Counted from the stretch's first letter, positions 42,234 to 50,057 are shown. The stretch: 64,000 bases of DNA from Neobacillus niacini (GCF_030817595.1 NZ_JAUSZN010000001.1:5206001-5270000), one strand, 5' to 3'. Notes: generated by a model not told the origin, from the letters alone. Program-made: numbers and translations.

Positions 42234-42270
42234 TGTGAATGTAGATTTTTAAATGATTGGAGGATAAGAG

Positions 42271-43114
42271 ATGTTAGGAGCTATTGAGGCGGGCGGTACG
42301 AAGTTTGTTTGTGCTGGTTGGAGATCAAACAGGCAAAATTATTGAGCGAATTCTTACCAACGACGGTCCCTGAGGAAACCATGACCAAGGTAATTGAATT
42401 TTTTAAAGGCTACACGCTTGAGGCCATACAAGTTGGCTCTTTTGGACCGATTGATGTGAACCGGGAAAGCCTTAGTTACGGATCAATTACCTCAACACCA
42501 AAACAGGGGTGGCGTGATTATCCGATTGTAAAGGCGCTGGAAAAAGAATTCGGGCTGCCAATTGGTTTCAATACCGATGTGAATGCGGCAGCATTGGGTG
42601 AGGTTACGCTTGGCAGCATAGGGATTGGATAGCTGCTTATACATAACGATTGGAACTGGAATCGGAGCAGGAGCCTTTGTTCAGGGCAAACTCCTTCAAG
42701 GTTTATCACATCCTGAAATGGGGCATATTCTTGTTAGACGTCACCCGCAGGATGTGTATCAAGGAAAATGCCCTTACCATAGGGATTGCCTAGAGGGTCT
42801 TGCCGCAGGTCCTGCAATAGAGGAACGCTGGGGTGCTAAAGGGATTGACCTGATTGACAGGCAGGAGGTATGGGAGCTGCAAGGCTACTACATTGCTCAA
42901 GCTCTCATGCAATATGTGTTGATTCTTTCTTCGAAAAAAATTATTCTTGGCGGCGGAGTCATGAATCAAAAGTAAGTATTTGAAAGAATTTGTTGCCGAT
43001 TATGTTCATTTACCGGAGTTATCTGATTATATTGTGAGCCCAGGTTTAGGAGACTATGCCGGGATTACAGGATCACTTATGCTAGCCAAACAAGCACTTC
43101 AAGAGAATCACTAA
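42271..43114 (+). pseudogene. Broken ROK-family fructokinase/mannokinase (GmuE/ScrK-like)
   Basis: Reading across frames restores a typical ROK kinase. It starts MLGAIEAGGTKFVCA after GGAGG, then VGDQTGKIIERI in another frame, then PTTVPEETM...VGSFGPIDVN and FNTDVNAAALGEVTLG, then DSCLYITIGTGIGAGAF and LGGGVMNQK, and ends LKEFVADYVHLPEL...SLMLAKQALQENH (stop 43112). Frame breaks lie near 42315, 42350 and 42620. A stop sits at 42973, with missing sequence just after it. The gene would have phosphorylated fructose or mannose. The neighbour manA is intact, and in B. subtilis gmuE-gmuF (ROK then isomerase) are adjacent in the same order. Confidence 0.88.
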
Positions 43115-43133
43115 TTCAGTGGAGGTTAAAAAA

Positions 43134-44081
43134 TTGCAACAGCCATTATTTTTAAAACCAGTTTTTAAAGAAAGAATTTGGGGTGGAACAGCATTAGCAA
43201 CTCAATTTGGCTATAATATTCCAACTGACCAAACAGGGGAATGCTGGGCTATTTCTGCTCATCCAAATGGTCCATCGATCATTGAATATGGCCCATTTGC
43301 AGGAATGTCTTTGGACGAGCTTTGGAAAAAACAGCCTGAATTATTCGGTCATCCGAAAGATGAGGTTTTCCCGCTGTTAACAAAGATTCTTGACGCGAAT
43401 GCAGATTTATCTGTTCAAGTACATCCTGAGGATGCATATGCAAAGGTTCATGAAAATGGAGAGTTAGGCAAAACCGAATGTTGGTATATCCTTGACTGTA
43501 AAGAAGGTGCGGATATGATATTCGGTCATAACGCTAAAACAAAAGAGGAATTAATCCAACAAATCAATGAAGGCAAATGGAATGAACTGCTGCGCAGGGT
43601 AAAAATTAAGCCAGGCGACTTTTTCTATGTTCCGAGTGGAACCATTCATGCTTTATGCGAAGGAACGCTGGTGTTAGAAACTCAGCAAAGCTCTGACACA
43701 ACCTACAGAGTATATGACTATGACCGCAGGGACGCGGAAGGGAATTTACGTGAACTTCACTTAGATAAAGCGATTGATGTCACCACCGTTCCTCATCATG
43801 AAACAGGTGTCACACCAAAAGTCAAAAAACAAGATCATGCTACCATTACAACCTTTGTGGAATCCGAATTTTTCTCCGTCTACAAGTGGGCTGTTGATGG
43901 AAAAGCAGCATTTTCAACGAATCAACACTACTTGCTCGTAAGTGTCATTAAAGGAGACGGGACACTGCTTCATGCAGGAGAACGATATCCATTAAAAAAA
44001 GGAACGCATTTTATCCTTCCAGTCGGCTTCGGAGAGTTCCAACTTGATGGAAATGCCGAATTTATTGTTTCTCATACGTAA
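43134..44081 (+). CDS. manA: Mannose-6-phosphate isomerase, class I
   Basis: A 315-aa enzyme, the same length as B. subtilis ManA/GmuF. It shows KERIWGGTALATQFGY, the zinc-site region LSVQVHPEDAYAKVHENGELGKTECWYILDC with His and Glu ligands, and the substrate-site VPSGTIHALCEGTLVLETQQSSDTTYRVYDYDR. It converts mannose-6-phosphate to fructose-6-phosphate, and so completes catabolism of the mannose half released by the two GH38 enzymes. The TTG at 43134 is chosen for its GGAGG 8 nt upstream; the longer GTG start at 43119 has no SD. It lies 20 bp beyond the ROK pseudogene and must still be transcribed from its promoter. Confidence 0.92.
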   Translation: MQQPLFLKPVFKERIWGGTALATQFGYNIPTDQTGECWAISAHPNGPSIIEYGPFAGMSLDELWKKQPELFGHPKDEVFPLLTKILDANADLSVQVHPEDAYAKVHENGELGKTECWYILDCKEGADMIFGHNAKTKEELIQQINEGKWNELLRRVKIKPGDFFYVPSGTIHALCEGTLVLETQQSSDTTYRVYDYDRRDAEGNLRELHLDKAIDVTTVPHHETGVTPKVKKQDHATITTFVESEFFSVYKWAVDGKAAFSTNQHYLLVSVIKGDGTLLHAGERYPLKKGTHFILPVGFGEFQLDGNAEFIVSHT

Positions 44082-44093
44082 TCTCGTAAAAAA

Positions 44094-44126
44094 GGCTCAG
44101 AGTTTTAGACTCTGAGCCCTTCTTTT
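44094..44126 (+). terminator. Terminator of manA
   Basis: Perfect 10-bp arms GGCTCAGAGT (44094-44103) and ACTCTGAGCC (44109-44118), followed by CTTCTTTTTT. Confidence 0.9.
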
Positions 44127-44469
44127 TTAATAAATTGTATGGGCGTTCTTTGTTAAGGCACCTAATTCATAAAGAATAGCTGCATCACTATTTTCACACC
44201 AAAGCTATTTGACTTTACCTTCAATGAAAAAGAAAAATCATGATTTTTAACATGATTAGGCGCCAGGCGCTTTCTTTCGAGTTTTCTTTTTCGAACTCGA
44301 CCTATAACGTCAATTTCCAATACTCCAGAAAGTGCTATTTGCGGGAGTTACGTTGATATTAGGGAGATAACAGGGGAAATTGTCTAACGATTATTTCTCT
44401 ATTAAGAAGGATATCCTGCTAGTGAAAAGGAAATTCGTTATTAGGAACAACTTCGGAGGTGAGGGTACT
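44127..44469. other. Non-coding gap with small palindromes, nothing assigned
   Basis: No gene seen. Two palindromic spots stand out: AAAAATCATGATTTTT (44233-44248, perfect) and TCGAGTT/AACTCGA (44277-44283 with 44294-44300). Both may be operators or fortuitous. A TTG at about 44380 opens a frame into the next gene but is not preferred. Confidence 0.5.
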
Positions 44470-44766
44470 GTGGTGTTGCTTTTTCATTATTTATCTCTAT
44501 TAAATATATTTGATGCGTTCATTACATACTTTGGATTGGAAAACTCATTGATACAGGAATCGAACCCGCTGATGAGTAGAATATATGAGGCAGATCCGGC
44601 TTTGTTTCTGATTACCAAGATGGCATTTTCGCTGTGTCTTTATTTGTTTATTCTTTTTAAAAAAGTACCAACATCCTCCCTTACAAAGGGACTCACTGTC
44701 TTTGCCACAAGCTTTTATACCTTGGTATTCTTCCTCCATTGCTACTGGCTCGTTGTCCTCATTTAA
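44470..44766 (+). CDS. Small membrane protein (DUF5658-like)
   Basis: A 98-aa protein with three hydrophobic segments (LLFHYLSLLNIFDAFITYFGL; PALFLITKMAFSLCLYLFILF; TVFATSFYTLVFFLHCYWLVVL). The layout and the NIFDAFITYFGL...ESNPLMSRIYE motif resemble DUF5658 proteins. The GTG at 44470 follows GGAGGTGAGG; a TTG at about 44380 would add 30 residues. No function is known. Convergent with a sigma-like gene, sharing a hairpin terminator. Confidence 0.65.
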   Translation: MVLLFHYLSLLNIFDAFITYFGLENSLIQESNPLMSRIYEADPALFLITKMAFSLCLYLFILFKKVPTSSLTKGLTVFATSFYTLVFFLHCYWLVVLI

Positions 44767-44802
44767 AGGTGCCTATCCATTGTAATAACAGGCACCTTTT
44801 TA
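44765..44802. terminator. Bidirectional hairpin related to the dispersed repeat
   Basis: AAAGGTGCCT (44765-44774) pairs with AGGCACCTTT (44790-44799), followed by T. The arms contain GGTGCCTRT/ACAGGCACC, the same core as the dispersed element, so an element copy may have become a terminator here. Confidence 0.75.
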
Positions 44803-44803
44803 C

Positions 44804-45304
44804 TTAGGCTATTGGGATTTGATTACGTCCCATAGATAATTTTAATTTGTCACGAGCTCCTTTCCGCCAACTTTTTACTGCAGATGGTGACACCTTTTCC
44901 TTTTCGGCAATTTCATTTATGCTCAAGCCTTCCAGTACTGTTAGTAAGAGCCATTTTCTTTGATTGGGTGTTAGAGTTTGACAATGCTGAAGAAGTATAT
45001 CCTCCACCAAAGGTTCCTCTGTATAAGGGGCCACGGTATTATCCCAAAATTCATTCTCTGGATAAAAGGTTCTCTCCAATACCTTGGTTTCCCTTGTCAA
45101 TTCCATGAGTATATAGCCTTTTATATAGTGATAGGCGTAGGTGGGAAAGTTCCCTTTTGCTGGGTCGAATCGCTTGCTTGCCTCCCAAAGGGCGATTAGA
45201 CCGTTCTGGCGAAATTCATCCCTATTTTTATAAATGTGAAGTGAGTACATAATTCGCTCAATCACTGCTTCATATTGAATGGCTAACCGATCAAAGCTTT
45301 CCAA
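44804..45304 (-). CDS. Sigma-70 family RNA polymerase sigma factor (SigO/Xpf-like short type)
   Basis: A 166-aa sigma-factor-like protein. It has region 2 (NRDEFRQNGLIALWEASKRFDPAKGNFPTYAYHYIKGYIL) and region 4 (LTPNQRKWLLLTVLEGLSINEIAEKEKVSPSAVKSWRKGARDKLK), with the HTH at the end. The region 2 motif RFDPAKGNFPTYA is typical of sigma-70 region 2.1-2.2. It lacks region 1 and 3, as in small accessory sigmas, and no anti-sigma gene adjoins it. TTG 45304 is preceded by AAAGGGA. It may direct a small regulon; the target is unknown. Confidence 0.8.
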   Translation of the reverse strand: MESFDRLAIQYEAVIERIMYSLHIYKNRDEFRQNGLIALWEASKRFDPAKGNFPTYAYHYIKGYILMELTRETKVLERTFYPENEFWDNTVAPYTEEPLVEDILLQHCQTLTPNQRKWLLLTVLEGLSINEIAEKEKVSPSAVKSWRKGARDKLKLSMGRNQIPIA

Positions 45305-45676
45305 GGATGGTCCCTTTCAGAAAGCGCGCTTTTCATTTTATTCCCGGGTACCTTTACTTTATAGGGAAACGTAAAGCGCATCGAATGGCGATGATTTATA
45401 TAACTACTTGATAATTGTCAGAACAATCACGTTTTGTGCGATTAATTAAATTTAGTTAGGTTAATTTGCATTTTTGGCTAATTATCAGTCAATTTGCTGT
45501 TTTTTACTTTTGCAAAAAAACGGAGGCAACCTATGTTGAGAGGGAAAGCATTTATTTCTTGATATCCTAGTTAATTATTAATGGTACAAGTGTCTGGGAT
45601 AATTTTGTATAATTAATAAAAATTGGGCTTTTGCCTAAACGAAATTAGATAGATTAGGTTTAAGGGGGAGAGCGCA
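45305..45676. other. Long non-coding gap with a 9-codon mini-ORF
   Basis: No recognised gene. At 45533-45562 an ATG nine-codon frame (MLRGKAFIS) follows an excellent SD (GGAGG, 6-7 nt), as a leader peptide or gene remnant would. TATAAT at 45608-45613 is a plausible -10 for the following gene, but no convincing -35 is seen. Confidence 0.4.
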
Positions 45677-46198
45677 ATGAAAAAATGGAAAGTGTGGGGT
45701 CCTATCGTAGGGATTCTAGCCTGTATTGTGGGGGTCTATTTTTATTTAAGTGAAGACCGCGGGCTGGAATTAAATGTGAAGAAAAATGATCCTGTTGCTG
45801 CGAAAGAGGCACAAACAAAAATCGATAAAAGCTTTGAGACTCCTGTAGCAAGTAAGGTGACGGAAGAATATGAAACGATGAGTAATGCGGAACTAGTACA
45901 AGAGGTTCACAATATGACACATCAGAAGGTGGAGGCAGACAAAAAATGGGGTGCCTCCGAAATCACCGCCGATAAAGTTCAGACATTATTTAATGTAATA
46001 AAAAATAAGGACTTCCAAAATGGCAGTACAAAAGATATGCTTCTAGCAATCTTAGAACCGTGGATCCGAAAAGACTTCAGTAATGCCGTAAGCGCTCACA
46101 ACCGCATCTGGTCCTCCCAAAACGGAAACATCGGCAAAGCCACCCGTCTACTCACCCCTCAGGAAGAACTAGAATATATTGAGAAACAATTTCGCTGA
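45677..46198 (+). CDS. Membrane-anchored protein of unknown function (DUF6241-like)
   Basis: 173 aa. One N-terminal membrane segment (VWGPIVGILACIVGVYFYL), then an extracellular helical domain with EYETMSNAELVQEVHNMTHQKVEADKKWG and ATRLLTPQEELEYIEKQF, which recall the DUF6241 family. The SD is GGGGGAG 9 nt upstream. The stop codon is followed by a GATGAT-rich stretch and then a dispersed repeat. Function unknown. Confidence 0.7.
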   Translation: MKKWKVWGPIVGILACIVGVYFYLSEDRGLELNVKKNDPVAAKEAQTKIDKSFETPVASKVTEEYETMSNAELVQEVHNMTHQKVEADKKWGASEITADKVQTLFNVIKNKDFQNGSTKDMLLAILEPWIRKDFSNAVSAHNRIWSSQNGNIGKATRLLTPQEELEYIEKQFR

Positions 46199-46258
46199 TG
46201 TGACAATGATGATGGTGAAAATGTAGATGATGACAGTGCTGCTGATGACAACGATGAT

Positions 46259-46303
46259 GGTGACAGGCACCGCTCGTGGACACTGTCCACCTTAGGCGGA
46301 CAG
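46259..46303. repeat. Dispersed palindromic element, copy E (13-mer inverted)
   Basis: GGTGACAGGCACC, then GCTCGTGGACACTGTCC, ACCTTAGGC, GGACAG. Here the 13-mer is in the opposite sense to copies A-D while the hairpin part keeps its orientation. Confidence 0.88.
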
Positions 46304-46393
46304 ATAGGTCGAATCTGAACCCGAACTTATTAATATTTGGACGAGGCTGGACATAGTCTTTAGTATGGGGAGTCTGTATTAAAGGAGAGGTAC

Positions 46394-46864
46394 ATGTCTA
46401 GGAAATCCACGTCGATTAAAGGTTTTGTAATGGGAATGGTGCTGCTTGTTTGTATCGTTACTGTTTTTATGCTCATAAGGGGTGCTTGGTTTTCGCCCGT
46501 TCAAGAGGCAGCAGCTGTGGTGGAGGAGTTTTATTTGTTTGAACAGGAGGGAGAATTTTCTTCGTCCTGGGAGCTTTTTCATTCAACTATGAAGGAAAGG
46601 TTCAAAAAAGGGCATTATATTCAAGACAGGGCCCACGTGTTCATGAACCACTTTGGCGTCGAAACGTTTGACTTTGTGATGAGTGAACCCGAAAAAATTG
46701 ATCAATGGAAATTGTCCGAAACAGGACCATCCATGGAAAACGTCTATAAGATTCTTGTTACCCAAACCTATAAGGGAACATACGGAAACTTTGACCTGGA
46801 ACAAGAAGTCTTTGCTGTTCAAGAAAAAAACGAGTGGAAAATTGTGTGGAATTATAACCAGTAA
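46394..46864 (+). CDS. Membrane-anchored protein of unknown function (NTF2-like domain possible)
   Basis: 156 aa. One N-terminal anchor (GFVMGMVLLVCIVTVFMLI), then a domain (about 40-156) of the DUF4878/NTF2-like lumazine-fold type, judged by AAAVVEEFYLFEQEGEFSSSWEL and the ending EKNEWKIVWNYN. SD AAAGGAGAGG before the ATG. It is oriented like the preceding DUF6241-like gene but separated by the repeat; a shared regulon is possible. Function unknown. Confidence 0.65.
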   Translation: MSRKSTSIKGFVMGMVLLVCIVTVFMLIRGAWFSPVQEAAAVVEEFYLFEQEGEFSSSWELFHSTMKERFKKGHYIQDRAHVFMNHFGVETFDFVMSEPEKIDQWKLSETGPSMENVYKILVTQTYKGTYGNFDLEQEVFAVQEKNEWKIVWNYNQ

Positions 46865-46879
46865 ACAGGGTGACAACAC

Positions 46880-46930
46880 TCCCTCCGTGGATAGTAATAT
46901 CTGTTTGATTCACTGATATTGACGGAGGGA
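46880..46930 (+). terminator. Long hairpin terminator before mhqO
   Basis: TCCCTCCGT (46880-46888) pairs with ACGGAGGGA (46922-46930), and the inner AATATC pairs with GATATT. It overlaps the -35 of the next promoter. Confidence 0.6.
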
Positions 46931-46973
46931 ACCATTTTCAGGTATAATTATCTCGGATTCGAGATAATTATAC
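46919..46973 (+). promoter_or_regulatory. Promoter with overlapping MhqR-type operator
   Basis: TTGACG (46919-46924), an 18-bp gap and TATAAT (46943-46948) form a near-consensus sigma-A promoter. The -10 is embedded in a palindrome with perfect 14-bp arms, GTATAATTATCTCG (46942-46955) and CGAGATAATTATAC (46960-46973). Its core TATCTCGGATTCGAGATA differs from the MhqR consensus at one position, so binding would cover the -10. Confidence 0.85.
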
Positions 46974-47003
46974 GCTAATGAAGTTCGTTTAGGAGGTCAT
47001 TAA

Positions 47004-47978
47004 ATGAAGCTGTTAGGTTTACATCATGTTTCGATCTTAACGGGTAAGGCGGAGAGGAACTTTCAATTTTATACAAAGATCTTAGGTTTGAGGTTGATTA
47101 AGAAAACAGTCAACCAAGATAATACAGAATCTTATCATTTGTTTTATGGTGACGCGAAGGGGAGTCCAGGGACAGAGATAACATTCTTTGATATTCCTGG
47201 ATTGGGACATACGTATCCAGGTGTCGGCAGTATTTCATCTACCTCACTGCGTGTGAAGGACACGAAAGCGCTCCACTACTGGGAAGATCGTTTTAAGCAG
47301 TTTGGGATTCAATATGGGCAGATTGAGAAACGAAATAATCGTGATTCCCTTGCGTTTCAGGATTATGAGGGCACGCGTTTAGTTTTAGTGGCAGATAACG
47401 GTGAAGAAGGAGTTCGTGCTGGTGTTCCTTGGGACAAAACTGATGTCCCAGTAGAGCATGCCATCATTGGTTTGGGTCCTGTTACCTTAACGGTTGGTGT
47501 TCCGGACAAAACGGTTAAAGTATTAACTGAAGTATTGGGCTTTACACAGGCTGGCACATATCCATCACTCGCAGGGGATTTCCCGGATATTCTGGTTTTT
47601 ACAACAGGTGAAGGCGGCTCTGGAGCAGAGGTGCATATCGAGACGAGACCGGATTTGCCTAGGGAGCGGCCAGGCCGGGGAAGTGTTCATCATGTGGCCT
47701 TTCGTGTTCCCAATGAGGAAGAATATGACTATTGGGTACAGAGAATCGCCGCATCGGGTCTCATGAATTCAGGTAAAGTGGAACGTTATTACTTCAAAGC
47801 ACTCTATATCCGTGAACCAAATCATATCCTTTTTGAATTATCAACAGACACTCCAGGTTTCGATGTGGATGAACCTATTGAAACATTGGGGGAAAAGCTT
47901 GCACTTCCGCCATTTCTGGAACCCCGCCGTGCAGATATTGAAGCGAAGCTAAGACCATTAGAGTTAGATAGTAAATAG
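47004..47978 (+). CDS. Ring-cleaving dioxygenase of the MhqO/MhqA/MhqE family
   Basis: A 324-aa two-module vicinal-oxygen-chelate protein: LLGLHHVSILTGKAERNFQFYTKILGLRLIKKTVNQDN in the N-terminal half, and SVHHVAFRVPNEEEYDYW and RYYFKALYIREPNHILFELSTD in the C-terminal half, with His, His and Glu metal ligands. Family members open hydroquinone rings and protect against 2-methylhydroquinone and other quinones. The palindrome in its promoter is an almost perfect MhqR site, so derepression by quinone-like electrophiles is expected. SD is AGGAGG 9 nt upstream. Single gene with its own terminator; the choice of paralogue (MhqA, E or O) cannot be made. Confidence 0.88.
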   Translation: MKLLGLHHVSILTGKAERNFQFYTKILGLRLIKKTVNQDNTESYHLFYGDAKGSPGTEITFFDIPGLGHTYPGVGSISSTSLRVKDTKALHYWEDRFKQFGIQYGQIEKRNNRDSLAFQDYEGTRLVLVADNGEEGVRAGVPWDKTDVPVEHAIIGLGPVTLTVGVPDKTVKVLTEVLGFTQAGTYPSLAGDFPDILVFTTGEGGSGAEVHIETRPDLPRERPGRGSVHHVAFRVPNEEEYDYWVQRIAASGLMNSGKVERYYFKALYIREPNHILFELSTDTPGFDVDEPIETLGEKLALPPFLEPRRADIEAKLRPLELDSK

Positions 47979-47984
47979 TCCATG

Positions 47985-48023
47985 AAGACAGGGACCATAT
48001 AAATATGGAACTTGTCTTTTTTC
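47985..48023 (+). terminator. Terminator of the dioxygenase gene
   Basis: AAGACA (47985-47990) and TGTCTT (48013-48018) enclose CCATATAAATATGG; a TTTTT run follows. Confidence 0.8.
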
Positions 48024-48202
48024 TTGGCTCCATCTTCCATCTATATTAATCTATAGAAAAATCCACTTTTTAAATTTTTTTAAAAATTCTCCAACACTTT
48101 TCTTTCCTCAATCGTTATCTACATGAAAGCGGCAAAAACAACCGATGGAAGCAACACATGATTTTCACTGAATAATAAAAATGATAAAAGTGAGTGGTCA
48201 AC

Positions 48203-48670
48203 GTGAAGGTCGAAGTGAGTGATTTATATGAAAAGTTCAAAGATGATCTTTTCCGTTTTGCCCGTTCCATTGCAAGGCATGGGCAGGAGGCAAATGACCT
48301 CGTTCAGGACGCAATGATCAAGTCGCTAAATGAACCAGAGCTGCTCAGCCTGCCGGAATATAAGCAGCGAGCATGGTTTTTTCGGGTCATGAAAAACAGG
48401 TTGATCGATGACCGCCGGAAAGAACAACGATTGACACAGTGGGAGGAAGATTTGGATTTTCCTATCCAGCTGGGTGTCAGTCACCTAGAAATAACCGATT
48501 TACTTAGACATTTGCCACAGGATTTAAGTGATTTAATTTTTAAAAGATATTGGTTAGGACTATCCAGTCAGGAAATTGGCGGTCAGTTTGGGGTTCCGGC
48601 CTCAACGGTACGCTATAAGCTTCATCTTGCTATTAAGCGATTGAGAACGATTTTAGAGGAGGAAAAATAA
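48203..48670 (+). CDS. ECF-type RNA polymerase sigma factor
   Basis: About 155 aa. Region 2 (KFKDDLFRFARSIARHGQEANDLVQDAMIKSLNEPELL) and region 4 (LRHLPQDLSDLIFKRYWLGLSSQEIGGQFGVPASTVRYKLHLAIKRLRTIL) fit extracytoplasmic-function sigmas. The start is uncertain: a GTG at 48203 is given, with GTG 48194 and GTG 48215 also possible and all lacking a strong SD. The stop TAA is shared with the ATG of the following gene (TAATG), so the pair is translationally coupled. In ECF operons this place usually holds the anti-sigma factor. Confidence 0.82.
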   Translation: MKVEVSDLYEKFKDDLFRFARSIARHGQEANDLVQDAMIKSLNEPELLSLPEYKQRAWFFRVMKNRLIDDRRKEQRLTQWEEDLDFPIQLGVSHLEITDLLRHLPQDLSDLIFKRYWLGLSSQEIGGQFGVPASTVRYKLHLAIKRLRTILEEEK

Positions 48671-49875
48671 TGAGTCAACGAATTGGAAATGTGGGATTAC
48701 TAAATTTGGTTAACGCTACGGAAGAGAGTATTAAAGGTGTAGAACGGATTGAAAATGTCGGTCTCGTTCTTTATGGGAAAGATAATGCGCATCTCCTAAC
48801 TCGCTTAAATATTGGAAATATCGGGTCGAGCTTAGAGGTACCATCTGGTTACCGCCTGTATAACGGAGTTCTAAATCTGGATCAAAACTATCTGTCCTCC
48901 ATTGTTGAGCCAGTCCTTCTTTTAGTAAATGGTGTGGTAATTATTGATTGGAATGTTCAACCGGACCAGATTCAAGCAGGGAATTTAAACTTGATGGTAA
49001 ACGGAAAAGTGTACTGCCCTGGACATTTATCTGGAGTCTCCGGCAGCATGTTAACAAAAAATAACGGAGCAGTTGAAACCTATCATAGTGCACCGCCAAG
49101 ATTAGAAAATGGTAAATTTACATTGACGAATTCCTTTTTACAATCAGTAGATGAACCTTTATTTTTAGTTGTAAATGGATTGCTAACTTTTGCGCAGGAT
49201 CTGAATCTAGATCTATTTAATGAGAAAATTAATAAGTTAGAAGTGAATGGGAAGATTGAAATCTTTGAAACTCAAGAAGCTTATTTATATAAAAAAGCAG
49301 CTTCTTTAACAACCTGTAAAGTGGAAGTCATTCCTGCTGGATATGAGGTTTTGGGTAAACCGCTGCGCTTAAATGGCCGTTCGATTCGGAGATTCCAACA
49401 GAAAAAATGGTTTACCAATAAACCGGTTATTATAGAGAGCGATGTTTCTAGAGAAATGCTAACAAAAGCAGTGGAAAAAATTCATTCTACTTCTGTTATC
49501 ATTTGTCACGAGGAAGTCGAGGACCTCGTTTATGAACGATTAAGTCTCATGGAAACAGAAGTTTTGTCTTACAAAAACAACTTTATCTTAATTGAAGGGG
49601 AAGAAATATGGTCAAACGACCAATTCCTAGCCTTAGACCAGCCAGCTACTTTCATTGTTAACGGCCAGCTTGTCCTTGATAGGGATGTAAGTGAAGAGGT
49701 GCTACGCTCCAAAGTATCTACATTAGATATCTTAGGTGAAGTCGTTGTTCGCGAAAAGAAACAAAAAGGCGTCCTTCAAAACATCATTCGACTAAATACA
49801 GGCACAGTAGAAGAAGAAAAAGGTAAAGAAGAAACCGGTGCGACGCTTCAAAATATTGGAGAGCTCTCACTATAA
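48670..49875 (+). CDS. Repeat protein of unknown function coupled to an ECF sigma factor
   Basis: 401 aa, no signal peptide or membrane segment. It has about four repeats of 65-85 residues. Three clear copies carry EPVLLLVNGVVIIDWNV (~80), EPLFLVVNGLLTFAQDL (~160) and QPATFIVNGQLVLDRDV (~325), each preceded by a LxSxxQSxxEP-like turn and followed by a conserved VNGK/VNGxI strand; a degenerate copy lies at about 235-295. Both ends carry NIG or NVG motifs (RIGNVGLLNL, LQNIGELSL). The pattern suggests a beta-rich solenoid or bactofilin-like scaffold. It shares TAATG with the sigma gene, so it may be its cognate regulator. I do not recognise the family. Confidence 0.7.
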   Translation: MSQRIGNVGLLNLVNATEESIKGVERIENVGLVLYGKDNAHLLTRLNIGNIGSSLEVPSGYRLYNGVLNLDQNYLSSIVEPVLLLVNGVVIIDWNVQPDQIQAGNLNLMVNGKVYCPGHLSGVSGSMLTKNNGAVETYHSAPPRLENGKFTLTNSFLQSVDEPLFLVVNGLLTFAQDLNLDLFNEKINKLEVNGKIEIFETQEAYLYKKAASLTTCKVEVIPAGYEVLGKPLRLNGRSIRRFQQKKWFTNKPVIIESDVSREMLTKAVEKIHSTSVIICHEEVEDLVYERLSLMETEVLSYKNNFILIEGEEIWSNDQFLALDQPATFIVNGQLVLDRDVSEEVLRSKVSTLDILGEVVVREKKQKGVLQNIIRLNTGTVEEEKGKEETGATLQNIGELSL

Positions 49876-49891
49876 ACACGATAACACAAAA

Positions 49892-49922
49892 CCCCAAGCG
49901 AACTTGCCTCGCTTGGGGCTTT
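49892..49922 (+). terminator. Terminator of the sigma/repeat-protein operon
   Basis: Perfect 10-bp arms CCCCAAGCGA (49892-49901) and TCGCTTGGGG (49909-49918), followed by CTTTT. Confidence 0.85.
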
Positions 49923-49931
49923 TAATGGGGC

Positions 49932-49976
49932 GGTGCCTGTCACCGCCCGTGGACACTTTCCACCTGGGGTGGACAC
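49932..49976. repeat. Dispersed palindromic element, copy F (diverged)
   Basis: GGTGCCTGTCACC, then GCCCGTGGACACTTTCC, ACCTGGGGTGGACAC. The loop and right arm differ from other copies (GGTGGACAC for GGCGGACAG). Confidence 0.85.
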
Positions 49977-50017
49977 AGTTGTGTGCTGGATGGGGAATGT
50001 TGAACCAGTATAACCTT

Positions 50018-50057
50018 AAAAGCCTTTTGTCTACAATCTGAGACAAAGGCTTTTTTG
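50018..50057 (+). terminator. Orphan terminator with no gene before it
   Basis: AAAAGCCTTTTGTCT (50018-50032) pairs with AGACAAAGGCTTTT with one bulge, followed by TTTTT. The preceding 90 bp hold no gene. Confidence 0.65.

Noticed and set aside
44127..44469. Riboswitch or leader RNA before the small membrane protein
   Set aside because: Two palindromes are visible but no conserved riboswitch core or anti-terminator/terminator pair could be found.
46199..46258. GATGAT-rich stretch as a repeat or a coding tail
   Set aside because: It is short, irregular and follows a stop codon; treated as low-complexity sequence.
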